From: Pleurocapsales cyanobacterium LEGE 10410
GTDB taxonomy: Bacteria > Cyanobacteriota > Cyanobacteriia > Cyanobacteriales > Xenococcaceae
Assembly (NCBI GenBank): GCA_015207195.1
Contig: JADEXJ010000032.1
Span: 1-48,637 of the forward strand
Reading direction: 5' to 3'
DNA length: 48,637 nt
The notes below the pieces were generated by a model that was given only the letters and a program-made list of their open reading frames with translations, did no database searches and had not been told where the DNA came from. The first letter of the stretch is position 1. Each line of letters opens with the position of its first letter. The position numbers and the translations under genes were made by a program. Below are positions 9,586 through 16,700 of the stretch, in pieces.

Positions 9586-9960
9586 ATGAATACAGAAGCA
9601 AACTTTAAACAAATAGAACATGAAAATTCTAATACAGTTGTTTCTTTTGATAATGGAGCAACATTTAAAATTAGTAAGTTTATGGAAAAGTTAAATAGCT
9701 TTTTTGTACAGTCTGTATTAAACAGTTTATCAGAACAATTAAAACAAACAGGTTTGGGAAATCCTCCAGGTTATGGTGGTACCTGGACTAAAGGCATCAA
9801 AGCTGAAATTTTAGAACCCAAATCTGTAGAATGGAAAAAAGGCAAAATAAGAATGAGAGTGATTTTAGAATTTTGCCCCGACGAACCTGAAGAAATGAAA
9901 AGCGATATTGCCCAACAAAACGGTAGTTCTTTAGATGATATTCGGCAAACTATTTCTTAA
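9586..9960 (+). CDS. KGK-domain protein 4
   Basis: This is the fourth paralogue, 124 residues from the ATG at 9586, where a TTGGAA ribosome-binding-like sequence lies about 9 bases upstream; the ATG at 9580 is also possible. An in-frame TTG at 9523 would overlap copy 3 and is less likely. It has NTVVSFDNG and FKISKFMEKL at the N-terminus, a Gly-rich insertion (GNPPGYGGTW), EWKKGKIRMRVILEFCPDEPEE with KGK at 85-87, and the tail SSLDDIRQTIS. A hairpin just downstream could end transcription. Confidence 0.72.
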   Translation: MNTEANFKQIEHENSNTVVSFDNGATFKISKFMEKLNSFFVQSVLNSLSEQLKQTGLGNPPGYGGTWTKGIKAEILEPKSVEWKKGKIRMRVILEFCPDEPEEMKSDIAQQNGSSLDDIRQTIS

Positions 9961-9968
9961 TTTTCACT

Positions 9969-9991
9969 TGTAGGGGCGATTCACCCCTACA
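9969..9991. terminator. Short palindrome after the KGK cluster (possible terminator or repeat)
   Basis: TGTAGGGG and CCCCTACA form an 8-bp perfect stem with a 7-base loop, eight bases after the last KGK stop codon. No U-run follows, so it is either a weak terminator or one of the dispersed TAGGGGCGATTC palindromes common in cyanobacterial intergenic DNA. Confidence 0.5.
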
Positions 9992-10048
9992 TTAGAGGAC
10001 ATCTGAAAAGTTTTTTTATACATTCAAGTTGTCGAGCTAGCCCCCCTA

Positions 10049-10228
10049 GCCTCACAAGGGTAGGTTTTTAACAAATGGGTGAGTAAGCACTTTAATTTAC
10101 GTATAAGAGGCGCAAATAATAGTGTCTAAATATACCCAAAAGTAACTAAACACTCTCCCCATCTCCCTATCTCCCCATCTCCCCATCACACACAACAGAC
10201 AAATGTAAAAAGTCTACCCTTGTAAGGC
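10049..10228. repeat. Nested inverted repeat inside the candidate MITE
   Basis: GCCTCACAAGGGTAG at 10049-10063 and CTACCCTTGTAAGGC at 10214-10228 are inverted copies with 14 of 15 matches, about 150 bp apart. C-rich CCCCCCTAGC flanks both arms. The interval holds CTCCCCATCTCCCTATCTCC-type short tandem repeats (about 10155-10188). This suggests one element inserted into another, or a large folded RNA. Confidence 0.6.
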
Positions 10229-10266
10229 CCCCCTAGCCCCCCAACTCTGGGGGGAAGATAAATGCA

Positions 10267-10296
10267 AGTCCCCCAAGCTTGGGGGATTTAGGGGGC
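10267..10296. repeat. Dispersed 30-bp palindromic repeat, copy 1
   Basis: The core CCCCCAAGCTTGGGGG is a perfect 16-bp palindrome followed by ATTTAGGGGGC. The 30-bp unit matches the unit at 48466-48495 at 29 of 30 positions in the opposite orientation. A related C/G-rich variant lies just upstream (10228-10254). Confidence 0.8.
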
Positions 10297-10354
10297 GTTA
10301 CAGTAATAATTTATACTTTTCAAACAACCTCTTAAAGATGTCATGTAATTAATA

Positions 10355-10597
10355 ATGTCTAAAACTCCACGAATCAAGCTACCTCAAGCTGTCAGGAAAT
10401 ATGTACTGCAACGTAACAAATATCAGTGCCAAAGTTGTGGAAAAAAGAACACGGAAACGCAATTAAACATCGATCATATTGTTCCTTTGGCAAAAGGTGG
10501 CAGCAACGATATCAGTAATCTACAAGTTCTGTGTAGCCGATGTAACCAGCGTAAGAAACATCATTTTGACTCGCGTTTTCAACGTTATTATGATTGA
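10355..10597 (+). CDS. Small HNH endonuclease-domain protein
   Basis: This 80-residue protein is almost entirely an HNH module. C25/C28 and C60/C63 form the zinc site; D40-H41 in NIDHIVPLAKGG, N55 and N64 form the beta-beta-alpha-metal active site. Such nucleases nick or cut DNA or RNA and occur in introns, restriction systems and phages, and also as stand-alone cyanobacterial genes. The short basic N-terminus may bind nucleic acid. It lies 23 bp beyond the candidate MITE and on the KGK strand, but a shared transcript is unlikely across the repeats. Biological role unknown. Confidence 0.85.
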   Translation: MSKTPRIKLPQAVRKYVLQRNKYQCQSCGKKNTETQLNIDHIVPLAKGGSNDISNLQVLCSRCNQRKKHHFDSRFQRYYD

Positions 10598-10623
10598 CTC
10601 GGATTACTCGCTTCTGATGCTAA

Positions 10624-12117
10624 TCAAGGCAACCAGGGGTTAGGAAGAAACTGCGTCCAATCCCTAATAGTTTTATTAATCGTTCTTCCCATCTGAATAT
10701 GAGGTTCATCGGCTTCGATGGGAATAATGTTTGCTTTCTGACCGCTGCCAAAGCGATCGATAACTAAGTTAGCAGCTTCCAAACCCGTAACGTAGGCTTT
10801 TTCCTGCGACCAAGAACCATGACGGGTAACAATCCAATCGCCACTCATGTATAGATTGGGAATATCGGTTTTTGCCGAGAGTAAATGCTGATAGCTACCA
10901 GGAAAAAAGTGAGTCACACCCTCTTTAACGCGAATTACGCTACTGTCGATTACTTTGGCTGCACTAAAAGCAGGAATGCAGGTAGCAACATCGCGGTGTA
11001 CTTTGTTAATAATTTGCTCGTCAGTCATCGATAACAGTTGGTTAGCGTGATAAAAATCCGCTTCGATGACTGTATTGGGTTCATTCTGATATTCATCGTG
11101 AAGATCGTTGAGATCGAAAAACGTCCAGCCCGTTGTGGCATCAAAACCAAAGCAAGCATTGGAAGGTAAAGGAATATCGATCTTGCGATCGAACCACAGA
11201 CGGGTGGCTAAAACATCAATGCCTTTGAGGTTAGCTAAATCGCGGAATTGTGCGTAATTATTGAGAGTGCTGCTGCTAGAGACAATTTTCTTCATTCCCG
11301 TAATACTGACTCCAGAGATAATCGCATCCGCAGCAAAAAATTCTTCGCCACACATTACCCCCGTGGCTTTCCCAGACTCGTCGATCGCAATATCGCTGAC
11401 TCGTTTATTAGTTAGTACTTTTCCCCCAGCCTGTTCGATTTCTGCAATCCAAGGTTTAAAGATTTTTTCACCGACAGTACCGCGACACCACACCACGTCA
11501 AAGTCGGGCTGATGCGCCAGAATGAAATAATAAAGCATCCCCAAGGCTGCTGCTGCCGAACACTGTTCCCCTGGGGCAAATAAACCTACCAGCAACATCG
11601 GTTCAAACGATTCTTTGTAAAGTCGTTCGGAAACTCCATACTGCTTAAATAACTCCCTGGCGGTTATTTTGTCGTAACGTTGCCAAGCTTCATCAGAGTT
11701 GTCAAAATCTATTACCGAATATAGTAATGGTAAAGCAGAAAGGCGATCGCTTAAAGGTAAACGCTGGAACCTAGTATAGATAAAAGTGCCTAGAGGAGAG
11801 GGCAAACGGGGTTCATCCTGAAAAATGGGCGATTCTACTTCTAACCCCGCTGGGGAATACTGAGACGATCGCGTGAAACGAGTAAAAGGATCGAGTCCCA
11901 ATTCTCTTACCTTGCTAAAAATATTGCGATAGGGATACCAAAACCCGTGAATTCCCCCTTCAACGGATCTTCCCCCTGGAGTTTTCCAACCCGCAACTAA
12001 ACCCCCTGGATACGGTGCTGCTTCTAAAAGAGTTACCTCATAACCCTGCTGTGCTAAATGGGATGTTGCACCCAAACCCGCCCAACCCGCACCGATAACT
12101 ATAATCTTGTCTGGCAT
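10624..12117 (-). CDS. FAD-dependent oxidoreductase, phytoene-desaturase/amine-oxidase-like
   Basis: This 497-residue protein has an N-terminal Rossmann dinucleotide motif (VIGAGWAGLGA, G9-x-G11-x-x-G14) with an acidic residue ending the second strand (LLEAAPYPGG). The segment GGIHGFWYPYRN is typical of the desaturase/amine oxidase superfamily. The C-terminal FAD-contacting part is LYMSGDWIVTRHGSWSQEKAYVTGLEAAN. Relatives include plant and cyanobacterial carotenoid desaturases and HpnE, but it differs enough from CrtP/CrtQ that I give no symbol. An isoprenoid or carotenoid substrate is plausible. It is a single gene, convergent with the HNH gene. Confidence 0.8.
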   Translation of the reverse strand: MPDKIIVIGAGWAGLGATSHLAQQGYEVTLLEAAPYPGGLVAGWKTPGGRSVEGGIHGFWYPYRNIFSKVRELGLDPFTRFTRSSQYSPAGLEVESPIFQDEPRLPSPLGTFIYTRFQRLPLSDRLSALPLLYSVIDFDNSDEAWQRYDKITARELFKQYGVSERLYKESFEPMLLVGLFAPGEQCSAAAALGMLYYFILAHQPDFDVVWCRGTVGEKIFKPWIAEIEQAGGKVLTNKRVSDIAIDESGKATGVMCGEEFFAADAIISGVSITGMKKIVSSSSTLNNYAQFRDLANLKGIDVLATRLWFDRKIDIPLPSNACFGFDATTGWTFFDLNDLHDEYQNEPNTVIEADFYHANQLLSMTDEQIINKVHRDVATCIPAFSAAKVIDSSVIRVKEGVTHFFPGSYQHLLSAKTDIPNLYMSGDWIVTRHGSWSQEKAYVTGLEAANLVIDRFGSGQKANIIPIEADEPHIQMGRTINKTIRDWTQFLPNPWLP

Positions 12118-12528
12118 TTTTAATATATTTGTTTAAGGCGCGATCGCACTTTCTCGATTGGCTAACGGCGATTAACTTACCGCTAAATATTTATTTTCTC
12201 TATAAACAGTGCTTTAAGTCAAACGTCGTAGATTAGTGAGTATATCCATTGTGGGGTTGTATCCAAATCACGAGAGGAAGTTTGCCTAGTGGAGAATTTT
12301 TGCTCCTTTCAATCCTAAAATTCGTTAATATTGTGCTGCTGATAATAATCAATAAAAAACTGAACTGTGATCGACAAGTTGCCTTTCAAGTTCAGCTAAT
12401 AAACAATAGTTTGGTATTAAGAGTTCGGTATTTGGGTTATCAATATAGAGAACGAGATTGCAATGAGAAGTGCTAGATCAAGCTTTACCAGCATATCGAT
12501 ATTTTCTGGCTGGTATGAGAAATAGTTG
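12118..12528. other. 411-bp intergenic region
   Basis: It lies between the start of the FAD oxidoreductase gene and the end of the secreted-peptide gene. It contains one HIP1 octamer near 12140. A plus-strand reading frame at 12249-12476 (75 codons) has no ribosome-binding site, an unusual composition and no recognisable relative, so I do not call it. No tRNA, terminator or strong promoter is evident. Confidence 0.5.
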
Positions 12529-12783
12529 TTAAATATTACGGCTAATTTGAGCTACGCTTTGGGTACACGTTGCACAAGAACAGCCCAAATGATTTGTCAG
12601 AGTATGGCGATCGCTGCTAATTAATTGTAAAGATGGACTAAGAAGATTTAAGCTAGAAAAAGATGGTTCAGCTTGAGCTAAATTGTTTACGGGAGTAATC
12701 ACCACAGCTAGATTGGCGATTAATAATAAGGCTACAAAACTAGTAGAGGTAGCGAGTAGACGCAATAAGTTTTTAATCATCAA
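12529..12783 (-). CDS. Small exported peptide with C-terminal CxCxxC motif
   Basis: This 84-residue protein has a basic start (MMIKNLLR), a hydrophobic core through about residue 30 and an AQA cleavage site at 36-38, predicting a mature peptide of about 46 residues. The mature part is Ser/Leu-rich and ends with NHLGCSCATCTQ, with cysteines at 68, 70 and 73. This could bind metal or form disulfides in the periplasm. I do not recognise a named family. It is divergent from the creatininase-family gene 117 bp away. The signal peptide makes a real gene likely. Confidence 0.65.
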   Translation of the reverse strand: MMIKNLLRLLATSTSFVALLLIANLAVVITPVNNLAQAEPSFSSLNLLSPSLQLISSDRHTLTNHLGCSCATCTQSVAQISRNI

Positions 12784-12900
12784 AGGTGTTGTTTAAATTA
12801 GTAATAAAGGTTTTAAGCAATTATAACGTTTGTCATGTCGCCAATCGGTTGACTAAAACACCTCCTAGACTAACAAAAATAAGATTGACGGTAATTTCTC

Positions 12901-13707
12901 ATGATGCACGGTTTTATTCCGCCTCAAAGATACTTTCCTTACTTGACTTGGCAAGAAATAGAGCAGATGCCCGATAAGCAAAATGTAGTCATTATTCAAC
13001 CCGTGGGGGCGATCGAACAACACGGTCCTCATTTGCCCTTAGCGGTAGATTCTGCGATTAGTGTAGGAGTCTTGGGTAGGGCTTTAGAGCAGCTAGAACC
13101 TGAGGTTGCTGCTTACGCTTTGCCCTGTCTTTATTACGGAAAATCTAACGAACACTGGGGTTTTCCTGGCACGATTACCCTTAATGCCACTACTTTATTG
13201 GCAGTAATTAAAGAAATGGCAGTCAGCATCTATCGTTCGGGCTTCCGCAAGCTGGTACTGATGAATTCTCATGGAGGACAGCCACAGGTTATGGAAATAG
13301 CTGCGAGGGATATTCATCAAGAACATCCAGATTTTGCCGTATTTCCTTTGTTTACCTGGCGAGTACCTCATATTGCTGGAGAATTACTGACCGATAAGGA
13401 ACGAGAATATGGTATCCATGCAGGAGATGCAGAAACCAGTATTATGCTCTCTTTGTTACCCGAACAAGTCAAAATGGAGCGAGCGGTAACGGAATATCCT
13501 CAAGTACCACAAGATAGTTTATTAGACATGGAAGGTAAGCTACCTTTTTCCTGGCTAACCCAAGAATTAAGCCACAGCGGAGTTATGGGGGATGCCACGA
13601 CTGCTACTAAAGAAAAAGGCGATCGCATTTTACAATCCGTTGCCGATGGCTGGGTAAAAGTAATTCGAGATGTCTCTCGATTTCAACAGCCCAACGTTAA
13701 TTGTTAG
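12901..13707 (+). CDS. Creatininase/creatinine amidohydrolase family protein
   Basis: This 268-residue metal-dependent amidohydrolase fold shows GAIEQHGPHLPLAVDS with metal ligands E39, H41 and D50, then HWGFPGTITL, LVLMNSHGGQ and GIHAGDAETSIM. Family members include creatininase, the formamide hydrolase ArfB and MftE. The active-site ligands are intact, so hydrolysis of a cyclic or formyl amide is likely, but the substrate is unknown. Start ATGATG at 12901/12904. Its 3' end overlaps the convergent peptidase gene by 11 bp. Confidence 0.85.
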   Translation: MMHGFIPPQRYFPYLTWQEIEQMPDKQNVVIIQPVGAIEQHGPHLPLAVDSAISVGVLGRALEQLEPEVAAYALPCLYYGKSNEHWGFPGTITLNATTLLAVIKEMAVSIYRSGFRKLVLMNSHGGQPQVMEIAARDIHQEHPDFAVFPLFTWRVPHIAGELLTDKEREYGIHAGDAETSIMLSLLPEQVKMERAVTEYPQVPQDSLLDMEGKLPFSWLTQELSHSGVMGDATTATKEKGDRILQSVADGWVKVIRDVSRFQQPNVNC

Positions 13708-14407
13708 CTGCTAATTGTTCGCTTTCGCTATCACAACACTGCTGGATGACTCTGTAGCATTCTTCAACAGAAGCTCGTTGTTCCATTGCTTCTACTAGGG
13801 CTTCATAAGTTTTTTGATGCCTAGTTAATAGGTTAGCTGCTTGCAGTTGCGCCCAACGTTCTTTGTGAGCATGACCTATTTCTGGTAACCCTGCCATAGT
13901 TAAAGCCTGTCTCAACTGTTGCCGATCTTCAGCACCACCTTGAGCATCGCCATAAGTAATTTTTTCCGCAGCCACTCCTGCCATCCAAACCGTACAAAAG
14001 CGGTCTAGTGTTAAACGCATTTTCTCTAGATCGAAAGGTTCGGCGGTGAGGGTTTGAGTATCAAAATTGACTCCACCTAAACCCAACCGTCCTTGTCTAA
14101 TAGCTTCCCAGGCAGTTAACGTGTAGCCTGCGATGGGAATACCCAAAAAATAGGCGGTGAGAAAATGTCCTGCCTCATGGTTAATAATACGCTGGCGTTG
14201 TTGAGCAGAAGCAAACAAGTCGAGCAACAGAGAAACACCTCGACTGTTCCAACTTAAGGTATCTGCTGTAGCCAGACCCAAAATTCCGAAGGTAACACCA
14301 GCAGGAACTACAGGAGGGATATTAAAGATTGGACCAAGCAAGGAAGTCATGGTCATGAGGAAAATTCCTACCGCAATCAGATTTAAAGCAGTTTGGGGCA
14401 TTATCAA
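13697..14407 (-). CDS. Membrane-anchored FtsH-like (M41) zinc peptidase domain without AAA module
   Basis: This 236-residue protein has two N-terminal hydrophobic segments (about 7-25 and 31-48), then the zinc motif HEAGH at 77-81 and a later GDAQGGAEDRQQL that resembles the third-ligand region of FtsH. The AAA+ ATPase domain of FtsH is absent. Cyanobacteria and plants encode such FtsH-related proteins. An ATP-independent membrane peptidase or a scaffold are the alternatives; because the zinc ligands are intact I favour an active peptidase. Starts at ATG 14407 or 14401 are possible. Confidence 0.78.
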   Translation of the reverse strand: MIMPQTALNLIAVGIFLMTMTSLLGPIFNIPPVVPAGVTFGILGLATADTLSWNSRGVSLLLDLFASAQQRQRIINHEAGHFLTAYFLGIPIAGYTLTAWEAIRQGRLGLGGVNFDTQTLTAEPFDLEKMRLTLDRFCTVWMAGVAAEKITYGDAQGGAEDRQQLRQALTMAGLPEIGHAHKERWAQLQAANLLTRHQKTYEALVEAMEQRASVEECYRVIQQCCDSESEQLAANN

Positions 14408-14545
14408 TATATTTATTTAGAATCTTATACATATGTTAAGTATATTGATTTTAGCTAATAAATCCTATTTAATTGCGCTTCAAGTTGCCAACAGCCAGGA
14501 TACTCAACCAGATTTAGCACGTTCGCTGCTTAACTTTCAACTTGT

Positions 14546-15232
14546 TTAATTATCTGGTGGGGAATTTGGCTCTTCATCTGCTGGAGTAGTGTCGGTTTCT
14601 GTCCGCTCGATCTCAGTTGATTCGTTTACTGGATTGGATTCTGGGGGACGTGTTGCGGGGGGAGGAATTACTAAGAATGCTCCTGCTGCGATCGCCAAAC
14701 TAGTAAAGCCAATTGCCACAGGGGTCAATCTTTCTGTTAGGGGCTGTTCTGGCTTACGATAGCGTCTACTAACCGACTGCAATTCTAAAGTCATATCTGG
14801 TAAAGTAGCGCGATCGACATAAAATTGATCGATCGCATCAACCAAGTCGAATAACTCTACCGTCGTCAAGTCGATTTCTGTTTTAGTTTCTCCCGTCTCA
14901 GGTTCGGGTTCGACAACGAGGCGATGGAGATGTTGGTCGTCAACTTTGGCGAGGGAGACATGAGGATATTCAGCAGTGTCTTTATGATGAGACTGAGGGA
15001 AACCGCTGAGAAATTCCTGGGCATAATTACTAACGGCACGAGATAAGTTTTTTAAAAAGACACTACCACCGCTCAATTTTTGATTAGATTTGAGAAAGTA
15101 ACATTCTGCGTTAATCAAAATAGACATAGGCGATCGCCCATCCAAGATATCAACGCTTTCTGTGTTTGCATCTTCCAAACCTTCTAAAATCAGATTGCAG
15201 TTGGGCAAACTATACTGTCGTTTAGTACTCAT
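14546..15232 (-). CDS. DUF4335 domain protein
   Basis: This 228-residue protein begins KRQYSLPNCNLILEGL, characteristic of the cyanobacterial DUF4335 family. Residues 1-165 form the soluble domain. A single hydrophobic segment (about 170-190) is followed by a Pro/Glu/Thr-rich tail rich in acidic residues, so it is probably a tail-anchored or single-pass membrane protein. It starts two bases after the DUF3038 gene ends, so they are one operon. Function unknown. Confidence 0.8.
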   Translation of the reverse strand: MSTKRQYSLPNCNLILEGLEDANTESVDILDGRSPMSILINAECYFLKSNQKLSGGSVFLKNLSRAVSNYAQEFLSGFPQSHHKDTAEYPHVSLAKVDDQHLHRLVVEPEPETGETKTEIDLTTVELFDLVDAIDQFYVDRATLPDMTLELQSVSRRYRKPEQPLTERLTPVAIGFTSLAIAAGAFLVIPPPATRPPESNPVNESTEIERTETDTTPADEEPNSPPDN

Positions 15233-15234
15233 TT

Positions 15235-15858
15235 TTACGTCACTTCTCCATCAAACAAACTAAACCAAACTCGTTGCATTCCTCTGGTTCCAGTACAAAA
15301 CAGTAGCTTATCTAATAGTGATAAAGCTAATTCATTTAGCTGTTCTTCCGAGGCAATATAGGCTGATACCTTAGCACGACGAGAGTTCATTCGACTACGA
15401 AAATGAGCGCGAAATCTTTCCAAATATTCAGAAAGGCGAAAATGATTATCGAGAGGAAAATTTTTCTCTCGCATTTGCTGTTCTGCCAGCAGTAGCTGTC
15501 TAATAATCACCATGAGATCTCTAGCTCGATAAGCAGCAATAATTACCAATGCCTTAGCCTGATCGAGACTCAAATAATCTCTAGTATAGGAACGTCGCCA
15601 AGGGTTACTACAGCGCAAACGCCAAAGATTAACACGATTTTTGACAATCTCATCCACACCTAATTGTCGTGCGATCGCCAGCATCTGTTCTGAAGCTCCT
15701 AGCTCCAAAGCTTCTAGAGCCAGCAATAGCAGATCGATTTGTTGTTGAGTACGAGGAGAACATCCTTTAGCAGGAATAGATATGTCTGGTAAAGTATTTA
15801 AAATTGAGGCTGGGCTGTCTACTGGAGAAAAATCGGATTCTATTGCAGATTGGCTCAT
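15235..15858 (-). CDS. DUF3038 domain protein
   Basis: This 207-residue helical protein matches the cyanobacterial DUF3038 family: LLLLALEALELGASEQML, the Arg-rich NLWRLRCSNPWRR, and a C-terminal FCTGTRGMQRVWFSLFDGEV. No signal peptide or membrane segment is seen. It is the first gene of a two-gene operon with DUF4335, a pairing I recall from many cyanobacteria, suggesting the two act together. Function unknown. Confidence 0.8.
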   Translation of the reverse strand: MSQSAIESDFSPVDSPASILNTLPDISIPAKGCSPRTQQQIDLLLLALEALELGASEQMLAIARQLGVDEIVKNRVNLWRLRCSNPWRRSYTRDYLSLDQAKALVIIAAYRARDLMVIIRQLLLAEQQMREKNFPLDNHFRLSEYLERFRAHFRSRMNSRRAKVSAYIASEEQLNELALSLLDKLLFCTGTRGMQRVWFSLFDGEVT

Positions 15859-16000
15859 TGTAAACTTAAGTCCATATTCTAGTTATCTATGATTGTTCTT
15901 TGTCGAGGATAACAAATTAAAACAGTAATCTCTGGTGCTATGATGCCATAGCTGTCTTGCTCAAAAACCAGTCTAATCTAATTTTATAGATGTTTAAGAA

Positions 16001-16519
16001 ATGGAACTCAAATCTTTGATTCGTGATATTCCCGATTTTCCCCAGCCAGGAATTCTCTTTCGGGATATAACCACATTACTTAATAATCCCGAAGGTTTAC
16101 GCTACACTATCGATCACCTAACCGAGCAGTGTCAAACAGCAAACTTAATACCCGACTATATAATTGGCATGGAGTCGAGAGGCTTTATTTTTGCTACTCC
16201 TTTGGCTTATCAGCTAAATGCTGGTTTTGTTCCCGTACGCAAGCCTGGAAAGCTTCCTGCTCCAGTACATTCTGCTACTTATGATTTGGAATACGGTACA
16301 GATCGGCTAGAAATTCATCAAGATGCGATCGCGCCTGGGTCAAAGGTATTAGTGGTTGACGATCTGCTGGCTACGGGGGGAACGGCAAAGGCTACTGCCG
16401 ATTTATTAGCTCAAATTGAAGCGGAGGTAATTGGTTTTGCTTTTGTCATTGAATTATTGGGTTTGGGTGGCAAAGAAAAACTTCCTGATGTACCGCTAAT
16501 CAGCTTAGTAAAATATTAA
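16001..16519 (+). CDS. apt: Adenine phosphoribosyltransferase
   Basis: This 172-residue enzyme converts adenine and PRPP to AMP in purine salvage. The start [27 protein letters not shown] is typical of Apt; [14 protein letters not shown] and the PRPP-binding loop [16 protein letters not shown] are intact. Length equals the usual 170-180. Cytoplasmic and probably dimeric. It is a single gene with a 142-bp upstream gap. Confidence 0.95.
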   Translation: MELKSLIRDIPDFPQPGILFRDITTLLNNPEGLRYTIDHLTEQCQTANLIPDYIIGMESRGFIFATPLAYQLNAGFVPVRKPGKLPAPVHSATYDLEYGTDRLEIHQDAIAPGSKVLVVDDLLATGGTAKATADLLAQIEAEVIGFAFVIELLGLGGKEKLPDVPLISLVKY

Positions 16520-16700
16520 AATTGTTGCTGTTTCGAGTTACATATTCGACATAGAAACTGGTTAGGTAACTAAAATTTAATGGTTACATCTTAATTTTAG
16601 AATGGATTGTTCTATTGCTCTGTTTAAGAAGAGTTGACAAAACTAAAGTCACCATCACAATAGCGAGTATAGAATTTAGTATTTTAATGAGGAGTGAGGA

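Larger units (their letters stand above)
9995..10331. mobile_element. Candidate 337-bp MITE with IS5-like ends and TTA target duplication
   Basis: The ends are 17-bp imperfect inverted repeats: GAGGACATCTGAAAAGT at 9995-10011 and, on the other strand, GAGGTTGTTTGAAAAGT at 10315-10331 (13 of 17 identical). TTA occurs immediately outside both ends (9992-9994 and 10332-10334). A GAGG start and a TNA duplication fit the IS1031/IS427 side of the IS5 family. No transposase gene is inside; the element carries nested inverted repeats, a CTCCCCAT-type tandem tract and a G/C-rich palindrome. It separates the KGK genes from the HNH gene. I infer a non-autonomous element. Confidence 0.6.

Noticed and set aside
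10150-10190. CTCCCCATCTCCC tract as a CRISPR
   Set aside because: Units are 7-9 bases with no unique spacers; it is a simple tandem repeat.
12249-12476. 75-codon plus-strand frame in the 411-bp gap
   Set aside because: No ribosome-binding site, no recognisable domain and unusual residue content; open by chance in AT-rich DNA.
16634-16674. TTGACA as a promoter for the TolC gene
   Set aside because: No acceptable -10 box 16-18 bases downstream; the nearest TATAGA is about 29 bases away.
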